56,308 bases of DNA. Source: an uncultured bacterium. Its GTDB lineage: Bacteria; Bacillota; Clostridia; Lachnospirales; Lachnospiraceae. Positions within the stretch are counted from its first letter, which is position 1. Each line of letters starts with the position of its first letter. The DNA is taken from positions 1 through 56,308 of the forward strand of contig CANSLJ010000027.1 in assembly GCA_947647735.1 (NCBI GenBank), read 5' to 3'. The position numbers and the translations under genes were made by a program. Positions 44,180 through 53,057 of the stretch are shown here, piece after piece. The notes under the pieces are model-generated. The model was not told where the DNA came from. It did no database searches and saw only the letters and a list, made by a program, of their open reading frames with translations.

Positions 44180-45724
44180 TTACCTTTCCGCAACCGCAAG
44201 AACCGCTATATCCTCCCGGCCGGGCAACGCTATCGTCACCTTGCCGTTTGCATGTTCCTTTACAACTTCACGGGTCATATTCCAGGTGTCAATCACCTCT
44301 ATGCGGTAAGTGTGCGTGTCAGGAAGCGTGATCGTATCCTCCGCACAGGTTCTTGTATCATAAAAATACAGATAACATTCTTCTGCGCAGTGCCCCTGAT
44401 ACAGATATTCCGCCGCGATGAAATCCTGCCGATCTTCGGCACTCATGCGTGAAATCGCACTGACTACATTGCGGAATATCGGCTCCGCCTCGCCAAAAAT
44501 CTGTTCCTGTTGTTCGGGCGACATAGCGGCAACCTGCATCGCGCCTGTAATCTGGGCGGGAATCGCTTCCAGAGGGCCCGGAAGATGTTCCAGGATATCC
44601 CTTAAAAATCCAATCCGCTCCGGGCTTTCTCCTTTTAAGATGCCTCCCTTTGCCCACCAGAGAATCTCATGCTCTGGGTCAAGGAAGGTCTCACCGTGGG
44701 TACAGTAGGCTCCCACAGAGACCGCGCGCCAGAACCTTCTTGACATCTCGCGTCCAGAGATACTTCCCCAGAAATGAGACAGATTTCCCTCATAGCAGCA
44801 CTCGTCCAGAACGACAGGCTTGTGGTGTTTTTCCCTTAAATCGGCAAGCCGCCAGAATGCCTTGGACTGAATGGAAAGATGTGTAATATTCTTCCGAGAA
44901 GCATCCCACATCGGAAAACAGTTGTGACAGGACAGAAGATGGTTCCACGGATCGTTTTTGGCCACAAATTCTTCGATTTCCTCCCAATCCTCCAGTTTTT
45001 TGCTGCTGATATCGTACTCGTTGGCAAGGCTCCACCAGATATTTGGAAACGCAGAAAGCCTTCGGATAACATAGTCCAGATAGACCATGTTGTCTTGTTG
45101 TGGAAGTGCGTCAAAGCCCCATCTGTCATAGGGATGGAAAAGGATTAAGTCTGCCTCGATTCCCATCTTTGCAAGTTCCCGGATTCTTGCCTCCAACGCA
45201 TCCCAAAAGGCAAAACAGGGGGAATGCACATCCCATTTTCCGTCTGCATCTTTCTCAAAGGCATACCACTGCGGGTCATTGTGATTGTAATCATAGCTTT
45301 TTGGAAACACACAGAAACGGAGCTTATTAAAGGGCGCTTTTGCAAGAGAATTCATGGTCTGATTGACCAGCTCCTCTGTCTGATGCACCAGTGCATACAC
45401 TGTCGTACCAAATGGAAAATACGGCGTTTTGTCCTCATACATAAAATGTTCTCCCTGCGCAGTCACCATGCCATGCACAGCGCTGTCCGCAGGCTCAACC
45501 ACTATGGTTCCCTCCTGCTGCACGCATCCGGAAATGCGGTATTGGTAGGTACCTGGCTCCTTTGGAAGAAAACGCACTTTATACATGTCATTCCCTGCAT
45601 AAAAGCCTTTGATTGTTTTCTCTGTCCCACCTCCGGTGATCACGGCAGTTATGTCTGCCTGCGCGCAGCTTCCCTGCGGCGCCGCACCCTGCAATGTTAT
45701 TTCTGCTGTTTCATACTGTTTCAT
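44180..45724 (-). CDS. DUF5060/DUF4038-like glycosidase, putative apiosidase
   Basis: A 514-residue leaderless protein. Residues 1-75 form a small beta-sandwich (DUF5060-like: ITLQGAAPQ, YKVRFLPKEPGTYQYRISG). Then comes a TIM barrel starting GEHFMYEDKTPYFPFGTTVYAL, with FNKLRFCVFPK, ADLILFHPYDRWGF and the catalytic-looking IWWSLANEYD near residue 215 and VLDECCYEG near 300. A C-terminal beta-domain of DUF5605 type ends the protein. The barrel belongs to the broad DUF4038/apiosidase-like group. It lies just upstream of the putative apiose pathway and on the same strand, which fits a role in releasing apiose. It has its own start 103 bases after the kinase stop. Confidence 0.65.
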   Translation of the reverse strand: MKQYETAEITLQGAAPQGSCAQADITAVITGGGTEKTIKGFYAGNDMYKVRFLPKEPGTYQYRISGCVQQEGTIVVEPADSAVHGMVTAQGEHFMYEDKTPYFPFGTTVYALVHQTEELVNQTMNSLAKAPFNKLRFCVFPKSYDYNHNDPQWYAFEKDADGKWDVHSPCFAFWDALEARIRELAKMGIEADLILFHPYDRWGFDALPQQDNMVYLDYVIRRLSAFPNIWWSLANEYDISSKKLEDWEEIEEFVAKNDPWNHLLSCHNCFPMWDASRKNITHLSIQSKAFWRLADLREKHHKPVVLDECCYEGNLSHFWGSISGREMSRRFWRAVSVGAYCTHGETFLDPEHEILWWAKGGILKGESPERIGFLRDILEHLPGPLEAIPAQITGAMQVAAMSPEQQEQIFGEAEPIFRNVVSAISRMSAEDRQDFIAAEYLYQGHCAEECYLYFYDTRTCAEDTITLPDTHTYRIEVIDTWNMTREVVKEHANGKVTIALPGREDIAVLAVAER

Positions 45725-45826
45725 GTTTGAACCTCCTAAATTTTATTTCATAACACCTAACCAACATATATTTCATGGATTGTCCGGGACCCTAAATTCT
45801 GAATACGGCATTTAAAACGTGCAATA

Positions 45827-47323
45827 TCATGATATCATGCCAACCGCATTTTTCCAACCCAGATATCGGTTTTCCCGTTCTGCCTTTTCCATCTTGGGTT
45901 CATATCGTCTGCACACGTCATCTGAAAAAAGAGAAGCCTCCTGATAGATTCCGTACGCAATCCCCGCAAGCAGCGCCGCCCCCAGTGCGGAAGATTCCTC
46001 GCAGACTGGCAGTCTTACCGGAATGCCGAGCATGTCGCTTTGAAACTGCATCAGATACGCATTGCCTGTCGGTCCGCCGTCCACACAGAGCGCTTCCAGC
46101 ACACCGCCGTTTTCCACCTTCATCATTTCTGCCACATCCGTGATCTGATACGCAATCGATTCCAGCGCCGCTTTCACAATCTCCCTTTTTCCAGTCGTTC
46201 TGCTCATTCCGCAGAGTACTGCCTTTGCATCCGGCTTCCAGTAGGGCGCACCCAGCCCTGAAAAAGCCGGCACCAGATAGGCTGTATCCTTTTGGTTTGC
46301 CTGCTTTGCCAGTCCCTCTGTCTCCTGTGCAGAGGAAATCAGCTGCATATCATCTTTCAGCCATGTGACTACCGCCCCGGTATAATGAATGTTTCCCTCT
46401 AACACATACCCCACTTTTTTATTAATGCCCCATGCCAGAGATGTGACAAGTCCCAAATCAGACTGTACTGGCGCTTCCCCTGCATACATCATGACAGACG
46501 AGCCCGTTCCATAAGTTGCCTTGACCATTCCCTTTTTTACACAGCCCTGACCAAAAAGCGCTCCCTGTGAATCACCGATGACACCGCAGATCGGAACCGG
46601 TTCCTCAAACCAGCCCTCCAGGTCCGTGCTGCCATACAGATAAGAGGAATCGCATACCTGTGGAAGCGTTCTTATATCAATGTCAAACCAGGTGCAGATT
46701 TCTTTGTCCCACTCCAGCGTGTGAATATTAAAGAGCTGTGTCCTCGATGCATTGGAATAATCTGTGGCATATACAGTTCCCTTTGTCAGCCGATACAAAA
46801 GCCATGTATCAATCGTCCCGAAACAGAGTTCACACGCTTTTCTGGCCTGTCTGACAGCCTCCACATTCTCCTGCAGCCACGCATATTTTGCTGCTGGAAA
46901 ATATGGGGAAAGCTTCATCCCTGTCTTTAGTCGGATCATCTCTGCCACGTTGTTATGACCAGCAGCCGTATTCTGCCGGATACGATCACAGACGGACTCC
47001 GCTCTTGCACACTGCCACACAACCGCCTGCGCCAACGGTTCGCCGTTTTTGCGGTTCCACGCCGCCGACGTTTCTCTCTGATTACTGATGCCGATACAGG
47101 CAATCTCATTTTTACAGATATGTGCTTTCTCTATCACATTTTTTACCACATGGACAGTGTTGTCATAAATCTCATTTAAGTCATGGGACACCCAGCCTTT
47201 TTCACTAATGTACTGTCTGTGCAGAAGATCACTGCGGCAGACCAGTTCCCCGCAATGATTAAAAAGGATTGCCTTCGTTCCCTGTGTGCTCTGATCTATC
47301 GCCAGCACATATTTTTTATTCAT
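45827..47323 (-). CDS. FGGY-family sugar kinase, candidate D-apulose kinase
   Basis: A 498-residue FGGY kinase close in appearance to glycerol kinase: YVLAIDQSTQGTKAILFN at the N-terminus, the ISNQRETSAAWNRK segment near residue 80, and ATYGTGSSVMMY near 265. The C-terminal adenosine motif reads CVDGGPTGNAYLMQFQSD. Its start overlaps the transketolase C-terminal gene by 8 bases and it ends the operon. A glycerol-kinase-like enzyme cotranscribed with a split transketolase and a sugar isomerase is the arrangement described for apulose kinase (ApsK) in the transketolase branch of D-apiose catabolism. The alternative, a glycerol or ketopentose kinase, is not excluded by sequence. Confidence 0.7.
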   Translation of the reverse strand: MNKKYVLAIDQSTQGTKAILFNHCGELVCRSDLLHRQYISEKGWVSHDLNEIYDNTVHVVKNVIEKAHICKNEIACIGISNQRETSAAWNRKNGEPLAQAVVWQCARAESVCDRIRQNTAAGHNNVAEMIRLKTGMKLSPYFPAAKYAWLQENVEAVRQARKACELCFGTIDTWLLYRLTKGTVYATDYSNASRTQLFNIHTLEWDKEICTWFDIDIRTLPQVCDSSYLYGSTDLEGWFEEPVPICGVIGDSQGALFGQGCVKKGMVKATYGTGSSVMMYAGEAPVQSDLGLVTSLAWGINKKVGYVLEGNIHYTGAVVTWLKDDMQLISSAQETEGLAKQANQKDTAYLVPAFSGLGAPYWKPDAKAVLCGMSRTTGKREIVKAALESIAYQITDVAEMMKVENGGVLEALCVDGGPTGNAYLMQFQSDMLGIPVRLPVCEESSALGAALLAGIAYGIYQEASLFSDDVCRRYEPKMEKAERENRYLGWKNAVGMIS

Positions 47324-48257
47324 CCATCAACACATCCTTTACTGTTTTTGCGATACCGGCCGCATTCATTCCATAATGGTCAAATACTTCCTGTGAGTTT
47401 CCCGTGATTACTGGCGCATCGGGAAGTGCGATATTGACCACTCTGCGCGGACATGCTGACGCCACAATCTGGCTTACCATGGCGCCCAGACCGCCAAAGG
47501 GCGCATGCTCCTCCACTGTGACCACAATTTTTGCACTGGAAGCAGCACGGATCACAGCTTCCCGGTCAATGGGCTTGACACAGTACATATCAAGAACCGC
47601 AACCTGTATTCCATCTTCTTCCAAAAGAACTGCCGCCTCGCAGGACGGTCTTACCATCTCTCCGCACGCGATCAGCACCGCATCCTTTCCCTCGCGGAGA
47701 ACAGTTGCCCGATCCATTTCGAATGGACAGTTCTCCTCCTGGTAAATATCTTCCACGGGATTTCTGCCGACGCGGATGTATGCCGGTTTTTCATCTTGGA
47801 GCAGCGCCTCGATCAGTTTTCTTGTCTGGAACCGGTCGCTCGGAAGATACACCCGCATATTGGGAACAGCCGACATCGCCGCGATATCCTGCGCTGAATG
47901 GTGGCTCATGCCAAGCGCGCCATAACTGATCCCTCCGCTGATTCCAATCAGCTTGACATTCGTGTTGGAATACGCCACATCTACCTTGCACTGTTCATAG
48001 CTTCTGGTGGACAAAAAACATGCCGGCGAAGCTGCAAACGCCTTCTTGCCACAGTGCGCAAGTCCCGCCGCGATGCTGACCAGATCCTGCTCTGCAATTC
48101 CGGTCTCTACAAACTGTTTCGGATATGCCGCTGCAAAATCTGCCAGTGACGCGGAACCTCTCGAGTCACTGCAAAGCACTACGATATCCTTATCCGTCTC
48201 TGCACTCTCCAGCAATACATCACAGATTGCTTTGCGGTTTGGTATACGGTTTGTCAT
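47316..48257 (-). CDS. transketolase, C-terminal subunit
   Basis: A 313-residue subunit containing the transketolase pyrimidine-binding and C-terminal domains: VETGIAEQDLVSIAAGLAHCG near residue 50 (Glu that activates thiamine), ISGGISYGALGMSHHSAQD near 105 and VVTVEEHAPFGGLGAMVS near 235. It works with the N-terminal subunit encoded just upstream (4-base overlap). In D-apiose pathways the split transketolase AptAB converts apulose 4-phosphate and glyceraldehyde 3-phosphate to xylulose 5-phosphate and DHAP; the context here supports that role over the general pentose-phosphate enzyme. Confidence 0.85.
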   Translation of the reverse strand: MTNRIPNRKAICDVLLESAETDKDIVVLCSDSRGSASLADFAAAYPKQFVETGIAEQDLVSIAAGLAHCGKKAFAASPACFLSTRSYEQCKVDVAYSNTNVKLIGISGGISYGALGMSHHSAQDIAAMSAVPNMRVYLPSDRFQTRKLIEALLQDEKPAYIRVGRNPVEDIYQEENCPFEMDRATVLREGKDAVLIACGEMVRPSCEAAVLLEEDGIQVAVLDMYCVKPIDREAVIRAASSAKIVVTVEEHAPFGGLGAMVSQIVASACPRRVVNIALPDAPVITGNSQEVFDHYGMNAAGIAKTVKDVLMDE

Positions 48258-49090
48258 ACTGCAAGCGCCCCCTTTCTCTCTGCAAAATCTTTTATGATCT
48301 GTTCATACTCCTCGGGTGCAGGGACATGATGATGCCATGCTGCCCTGTTCTCCATCACTGCGGAACCTTTGCCTTTGACCGTGTTTGCGATTAATACAGT
48401 CGGACATCCTTTTATCTGGCGCGCCTCGTCAAATGCCGCGTTCAGCTGCGCTATGCTGTTGCCATCCGCCACGTCAACCACGTGCCATCCAAAACTCCGA
48501 AACCTTTCGTGAAGATCGTCATGTCCCATGATTTCCTCCGTATTTCCTGAAATCTGAAGACGGTTGCGGTCAACGACAGCGCAGAGATTATCCAGACGAT
48601 ACTGGTGTCCTGCCATGACAGCCTCCCACACCGAACCCTCTGCAAGCTCCCCATCACCCATGACAGTATACACACGATTCTCTCTTTTATCCATCTTGGA
48701 AGCCAACGCCATACCTACACACACAGGAAGCCCATGTCCCAGCGATCCGGAATTCATCTCAATACCAGGAAGCTTGTTGTTGGGATGTCCGATATACATA
48801 GAACCAAATTGACTGAATTCTTTCTTTACTTCCTCTATATCCATAAATCCCTTTTTTGCAAGTACCGCATAATATGCTTCCACCGAATGCCCCTTGCTCA
48901 TGACAAACAAATCCCTGTTTGGATCTTTTTCATTTTCCGGCGAAATGTTCATCTGACAAAAATATAGTGTAACCAGTATCTCCATCACGCTCATATCCCC
49001 GCCGATATGTCCGCCGTTTCCTGCGATAATCATGTCTACAACATCTTTTCTGAGGTCATAGGCCAGTCTGCCTAATTCTTTTATATTCAT
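48254..49090 (-). CDS. transketolase, N-terminal subunit
   Basis: A 278-residue thiamine-pyrophosphate-binding subunit. It has GNGGHIGGDMSVMEILVTLYF near residue 25, GSLGHGLPVCVGMAL near 115 and the ThDP motif GDGELAEGSVWEA ending in VDRNRLQISG (G-D-G through N, near 145-175). Start 49090 (MNIKELGRLAYDL) is the family N-terminus; AAAGGAG lies 14 bases upstream, somewhat far. It overlaps the C-terminal subunit gene by 4 bases. It is the second gene of the LacI-controlled operon, 77 bases after the isomerase. Confidence 0.85.
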   Translation of the reverse strand: MNIKELGRLAYDLRKDVVDMIIAGNGGHIGGDMSVMEILVTLYFCQMNISPENEKDPNRDLFVMSKGHSVEAYYAVLAKKGFMDIEEVKKEFSQFGSMYIGHPNNKLPGIEMNSGSLGHGLPVCVGMALASKMDKRENRVYTVMGDGELAEGSVWEAVMAGHQYRLDNLCAVVDRNRLQISGNTEEIMGHDDLHERFRSFGWHVVDVADGNSIAQLNAAFDEARQIKGCPTVLIANTVKGKGSAVMENRAAWHHHVPAPEEYEQIIKDFAERKGALAV

Positions 49091-49167
49091 AATAAATATG
49101 TATACTCCTTTCTCACAATTTCCTGCCTTAAAATCAACCAATACCTCCACATTTATAACCTGACAGT

Positions 49168-50568
49168 TTATTCCCCTCTTAGATACGCCTTGACTTCCTC
49201 CTCGACAGGATCAAACAGATCCGGCTGTACACCAATGTATTTACAAGCCTCATACAATACCGGAACCACATTCTTATGGATTCCTACACAGTGGTGGATA
49301 TAGGGACCTTCAACAAGCTTTGCTTCCAGTCGTTTGATATTGTCCACTTCCACCCACAGATAAGTTCCCATACCCTTTGGCCCGTCTATGCCTCTCGCAT
49401 TTCCCAGAAGAAGGGAATATGCCCCGTTATCGCCGTCAAAGCGCACCAGCGATACCTCACCGTGTTTCGCCTCCGCTGTAATGCTGCCCGGATAATCAAA
49501 TGCGAGCGGATAGGTAAGTTTCGCCTTTTCTCCCGCGACAGAGAGCGGCCACGGCCCGCAGTGCTGCAATAACTCCCCGTTCGCAACATCCGGATGGCGG
49601 ATCGTCCAGTCCGCAAAGAAGCTCCGCATCTCCCCCATACCCGCAGCTTCCACTAACAGCGCGGTAACTGCACCATGGATATCCGTCTCACAGACTACAG
49701 GAATCCCCTCCTCATTTAACAGTGCGTTCGCGGCGCACGGCATAATGCCAAGTTCGCTCTGCAGCTGATTCCAGCACTGAATCGCAATCGCCTGACAGCC
49801 ATACTTCCCTGCAAGACGTTTCATTGCGACCTTTAATGCCGCAACATTCTGCAGTTCACTGTCCTTGATGAGGATTTCCATATTTGCCCTGCAATACTGC
49901 ATCACTTCGTCTACCTCGGTCTTGTCCTGCACTGCCTTTTTGACTGCATCTGTAAGCTCCGGCATTGGTATGGGCGCCAGCTGTATATTAAATTTTTCCA
50001 GAAGCTCTCCCTCGTTGCACATGGTCGTCCAGAAATCAAAGGGTCTGGTCGAGATCTGCAGGATGCGAATATTGCGGAATGTTTTTACCACATTGCAGAC
50101 CGCCATGAAATCACGGATTCCCCTCTCAAATACCGGATCATTTAACCTGCAGTTTGTCATATATGTAAACGGAATGCCAAACCGCCGCAATACCTTTCCA
50201 GTCGCAAACAGTCCGCACTGCGTATCGCGCAGCCGCGTGCCGTCCGCCTCCGGGCGTTCGTCGAGAGGCCCCCACAAAAGAACCGGGACATTCAGTTCCT
50301 TTGCAAGCCTGGCGCACTCATACTCTGTTCCAAAATTACAGTGGGGCAGGAAAAGTCCGTCCACTTTTTCTTTCTTAAATTTCTCCGCAATCCGGTGCAT
50401 ATCCTCGTCCTGATATAACAACCCCTCATCGTTGATGTCCGTGATATCCACAAACTCGATTCTCAACTGTCTTAAGCGCTCTGCTGTCAGTCTGCGGTAT
50501 TTTACCGCATCCGGGGCGCTGAAGATGCTTCTCCGTGTCGGCGCAAAACCTAACTTTATTTTGTCCAT
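49168..50568 (-). CDS. L-fucose/arabinose isomerase-like protein, candidate apiose isomerase
   Basis: A 466-residue protein of the fucose/arabinose isomerase-like superfamily: an N-terminal Rossmann-like part (FAPTRRSIFSAPDA; VDGLFLPHCNFGTEYE near residue 85; VPVLLWGPLDERPE) and the metal-site region VCETDIHGAVTALLVEAAG near 300. It is shorter than L-fucose isomerase (about 590), as is common for this divergent branch. As first gene of an operon with split transketolase and an apulose-kinase-like protein it is the natural candidate for converting D-apiose to D-apulose. That function is from context; sequence alone only says aldose/ketose isomerase-like. GAGGAAT precedes the ATG. Confidence 0.7.
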   Translation of the reverse strand: MDKIKLGFAPTRRSIFSAPDAVKYRRLTAERLRQLRIEFVDITDINDEGLLYQDEDMHRIAEKFKKEKVDGLFLPHCNFGTEYECARLAKELNVPVLLWGPLDERPEADGTRLRDTQCGLFATGKVLRRFGIPFTYMTNCRLNDPVFERGIRDFMAVCNVVKTFRNIRILQISTRPFDFWTTMCNEGELLEKFNIQLAPIPMPELTDAVKKAVQDKTEVDEVMQYCRANMEILIKDSELQNVAALKVAMKRLAGKYGCQAIAIQCWNQLQSELGIMPCAANALLNEEGIPVVCETDIHGAVTALLVEAAGMGEMRSFFADWTIRHPDVANGELLQHCGPWPLSVAGEKAKLTYPLAFDYPGSITAEAKHGEVSLVRFDGDNGAYSLLLGNARGIDGPKGMGTYLWVEVDNIKRLEAKLVEGPYIHHCVGIHKNVVPVLYEACKYIGVQPDLFDPVEEEVKAYLRGE

Positions 50569-50596
50569 AGCTGATTCCTCACTTTCTACAGTTCCT

Positions 50597-50756
50597 TAGG
50601 AACTGTTAAGACTTAACTTTGCAGATGACGTAGTATAAATCTTTTTATGCAAGGCGGCGGAATGAGGCGTACTGGGGTACGCCGATTGACGACAACGCGG
50701 CATAAGAAGACTTAGACAAGTCAGATATAAAGATTAATTCTTTAACAGTTCCTTAG
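50597..50756. repeat. about 160-bp palindrome-ended repeat in the isomerase 5' leader
   Basis: Ends TAGGAACTGTTAA (left) and TTAACAGTTCCTTA (right) are inverted repeats, and the inner flanks continue with lower match (GACTTAACTTT against AAAGATTAATTC). The 100-base middle has GC-rich stretches (GGCGGCGG; GTACTGGGGTACGCC) unlike the AT-rich surroundings. No ORF is present. It lies between the operon promoter (50773-50801) and the isomerase ribosome site, so it is transcribed as leader RNA. A short form is at 35888-35924. Confidence 0.6.
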
Positions 50757-50772
50757 CTTCCTTACAAAAAAG

Positions 50773-50801
50773 AATATACCCCCTGTCTGACTTTATCTCA
50801 A
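50773..50801 (-). promoter_or_regulatory. sigma-A promoter of the isomerase/transketolase/kinase operon
   Basis: On the minus strand TTGAGA (50801-50796), 17 bases, then TATATT (50778-50773): one mismatch from consensus in each hexamer and exact optimal spacing. The transcript would start near 50766 and run through the palindrome-ended repeat before the isomerase ATG. Confidence 0.7.
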
Positions 50802-50802
50802 T

Positions 50803-50833
50803 AATAAATAAAGTAAAATTTACTTTATTTATT
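50803..50833. promoter_or_regulatory. 31-bp perfect palindrome, probable LacI operator
   Basis: AATAAATAAAGTAAA and its exact reverse complement surround one base. It lies exactly between the -35 elements of two divergent promoters, for the isomerase operon and for the lacI-type gene. A site of such symmetry next to a LacI-family gene is the natural operator, although it lacks the usual central CG of LacI/GalR sites. Confidence 0.6.
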
Positions 50834-50842
50834 GCTTTATTC

Positions 50843-50871
50843 TTGATTGTGGCGAACTTTAACGTTATAAT
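50843..50871 (+). promoter_or_regulatory. sigma-A promoter of the lacI-type gene
   Basis: TTGATT (50843-50848), a 17-base spacer and a perfect TATAAT (50866-50871). The start point would be near 50878, giving a 40-base leader before ATG 50921. Confidence 0.75.
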
Positions 50872-50920
50872 AAAAGTGATCTTTATGAATCTATTTTTTG
50901 TCATATACGGGGGAATTTAT

Positions 50921-51928
50921 ATGGGAATCACTGCAAAAGACCTGGCTGCGCGTCTTGGCCTTTCCGCCACCGCAGTTTCGATGGCTCTGAACAACAAGCC
51001 TGGGGTCAGTGCTAATACGCGGGCGCTCATCTTAAAGGAGGCTGAAAAAAACGGATATGATTTTTCAAAACTTTCTATGAAAAAACATCATTCCGGTGAT
51101 ATTTACTGTATTATATATCGCGCTCATAACGCTATATTAAACTATATGCCTATCTTCTCTGAACTTACAGATGGCATTGAACAGGAATGCCGGCAAAATG
51201 ATTATCGCTTAAAGATGCTGCAGATTTACGAAGAAACGGATGATTTGCAGAGATGTATTGAAGAATTGCGCATATCCGACTGTGTTGGAATCATTCTATT
51301 AGGAACTGAGGCAACCATTGATGTATGCAAACGTTTCCTCCAGTTCTCTGTTCCTGTAGTGCTGATAGACTCCTATTTTGCGACCGTAGGCTGCAGCTGT
51401 GTCCTGATCAACAATATTCAGGGAGCCTATCTTGCCACCAGCTACCTAATCAGTCGCTGCCAGAAACAGCCGGGGCATCTGTGCTCTTCTTACAAAATTC
51501 CAAACTTTAATGAACGAACCGTCGGATTTGCCAAGGCCGTCCGCGAACATGGCATGTCCGTGGGAAAGTCTGTCTCACACGAACTCTCTCCCTCCATTGA
51601 TGGTGCTTTTGCAGATATGCTGGAAATTATTGACCGCGGAGATACCCTTGCCGCATGTTATTTTGCAGATAATGACTTAATCGCTATCGGTGCCATCAAA
51701 GCCTTGAAGATTCGCGGCTACAAAATTCCTGAAGACATCGCAGTCATAGGATTCGATAATATTTCAGAAAGCCGAATCATTGATCCTTCTCTGACGACAA
51801 TTGATATCCCAAGAAAGTTTATGGGGCAGACCGCAGCGTGCCAACTGATAAAACAGCTGGTCTGTCCTGTCCCTCACACAGTTAAAATTGAAGTTTCTAC
51901 AACACTGGTCAAACGATTTTCTGCATAA
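50921..51928 (+). CDS. LacI-family transcriptional regulator
   Basis: A 335-residue repressor. The N-terminal HTH reads MGITAKDLAARLGLSATAVSMALNN, the LacI signature, followed by the hinge (TRALILKEAEKNGYD). The periplasmic-binding-like ligand domain contains FSELTDGIEQECRQNDYR, the subdomain segments GAYLATSYLISR and AACYFADNDLIAIGAIKAL, and the family-end GYKIPEDIAVIGFDNIS. Start 50921 follows GGGGG; the upstream ATG at 50843 overlaps the -35 element and is rejected. It is divergent from the isomerase/transketolase/kinase operon and is its probable regulator, responding to a pathway sugar. A 9-bp-arm hairpin overlaps its stop (51904-51945). The next 200 bases hold no gene. Confidence 0.88.
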   Translation: MGITAKDLAARLGLSATAVSMALNNKPGVSANTRALILKEAEKNGYDFSKLSMKKHHSGDIYCIIYRAHNAILNYMPIFSELTDGIEQECRQNDYRLKMLQIYEETDDLQRCIEELRISDCVGIILLGTEATIDVCKRFLQFSVPVVLIDSYFATVGCSCVLINNIQGAYLATSYLISRCQKQPGHLCSSYKIPNFNERTVGFAKAVREHGMSVGKSVSHELSPSIDGAFADMLEIIDRGDTLAACYFADNDLIAIGAIKALKIRGYKIPEDIAVIGFDNISESRIIDPSLTTIDIPRKFMGQTAACQLIKQLVCPVPHTVKIEVSTTLVKRFSA

Positions 51929-52173
51929 GTATGCACTTGACCAGTATACGCTTTCCAAAAGGATTCCAGAAAAGCGCAGAAGTATATGTTTTTCATTAGG
52001 AGAAAATCGAAATCATAAAAAATCAAGTAAAATTTTCCGTTTATATCTGGAACGTTTTTTATTTTGAAAAAATATGCTGGACGGACCGAAGACTTTCACT
52101 ACCAAAAGGAATTATCGGCAAAAAACAATATGGTGGACCTATGTCAATACTTTGGACAAAAAAAGCCGAAAGA

Positions 52174-53057
52174 TTATGCTGCTTTTTTGAGTTCCTCATC
52201 CTCCTTTTGCTGAGGCGTTATGTAACCAATCGCGCTATGTATTCTTTTTCGGTTATACCATCCCTCTATGTATTCAAAGATTGCTCTACGTGCTTCCTTG
52301 GTATCTTGGTAAGTATGAAGATATATTTCTTCCTTTTTCAATACAGAATGGAAGGATTTGATACAAGCATTATCATATGGATTTTCCTTACAGCTAAAGG
52401 AATACTAGATTCCTTTCCTGCTTAGGCAATCTTCAAATACCTGGCTCGTATACTGGCTTCCAAGGTCGCTGTGCAAAAGAATCCCTTTTGTATCCCTGAC
52501 GTTCAGGCAGGCATTCTCTACCGCTTTCACTGCCAGTTCTGCTGTCATAGATGTCCCATAGGCATACCCAATGATTTTGCGGCTGCACAGGTCCATAACA
52601 GATACCAGATAAGTCCATCCTTCTTTCTGCACATGGATATATGTGGTATCTGTACACCATTTTTGATGGATAGTATCTGCCTGAAAATCGCGCTTGAGGA
52701 TAGTTACTTTACCGTTTGGTATGATAGTTATATTTCTTTACCACTATGGAACGAAGCCCTTGTTCTGCCATATGTCTTTGCACCCGTTTTACGCTGCAGG
52801 ATGTTCTGCCATCATTAAGGATACGACATATTTTTACAGCCCATATCTTTGTTTTGAATCCTCATATGCCCGTTTCACTTCCTGACCAAATTTTTCATAC
52901 TCTTTCTGCTTGTTTGAAGGTACATAAACCAGAGCTTTATAATAAGTACTCCTTGGAAATTTCAAGGCACTGCAAAGCTGGGTTACAGAATAGCTGGTTA
53001 AGTTGTTCTGGATAAATGCAACAATTTCGGCTATTGTTCTTTTGCGAATATGGCGGT
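52174..53057 (-). pseudogene. IS3-family transposase OrfB, multiply broken
   Basis: The integrase-like protein can be followed through several frames: RTIAEIVAFIQNNLTSYSVTQL, then a missing base in RYGAVKICRIL (about 52830), another shift after KYNYHTK, and WCTDTTYIHVQKEGWTYL with the first catalytic Asp. Next are LHSDLGSQYTSQVF with the second Asp, an in-frame TAG after SRKGI, then DNACIKSFHSVLKKEE, where the third catalytic residue Glu is Lys, and the typical end RKRIHSAIGYITPQQ. At least two frameshifts, one nonsense codon and loss of the DDE Glu show it is long dead. The N-terminal limit is approximate. Confidence 0.8.
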
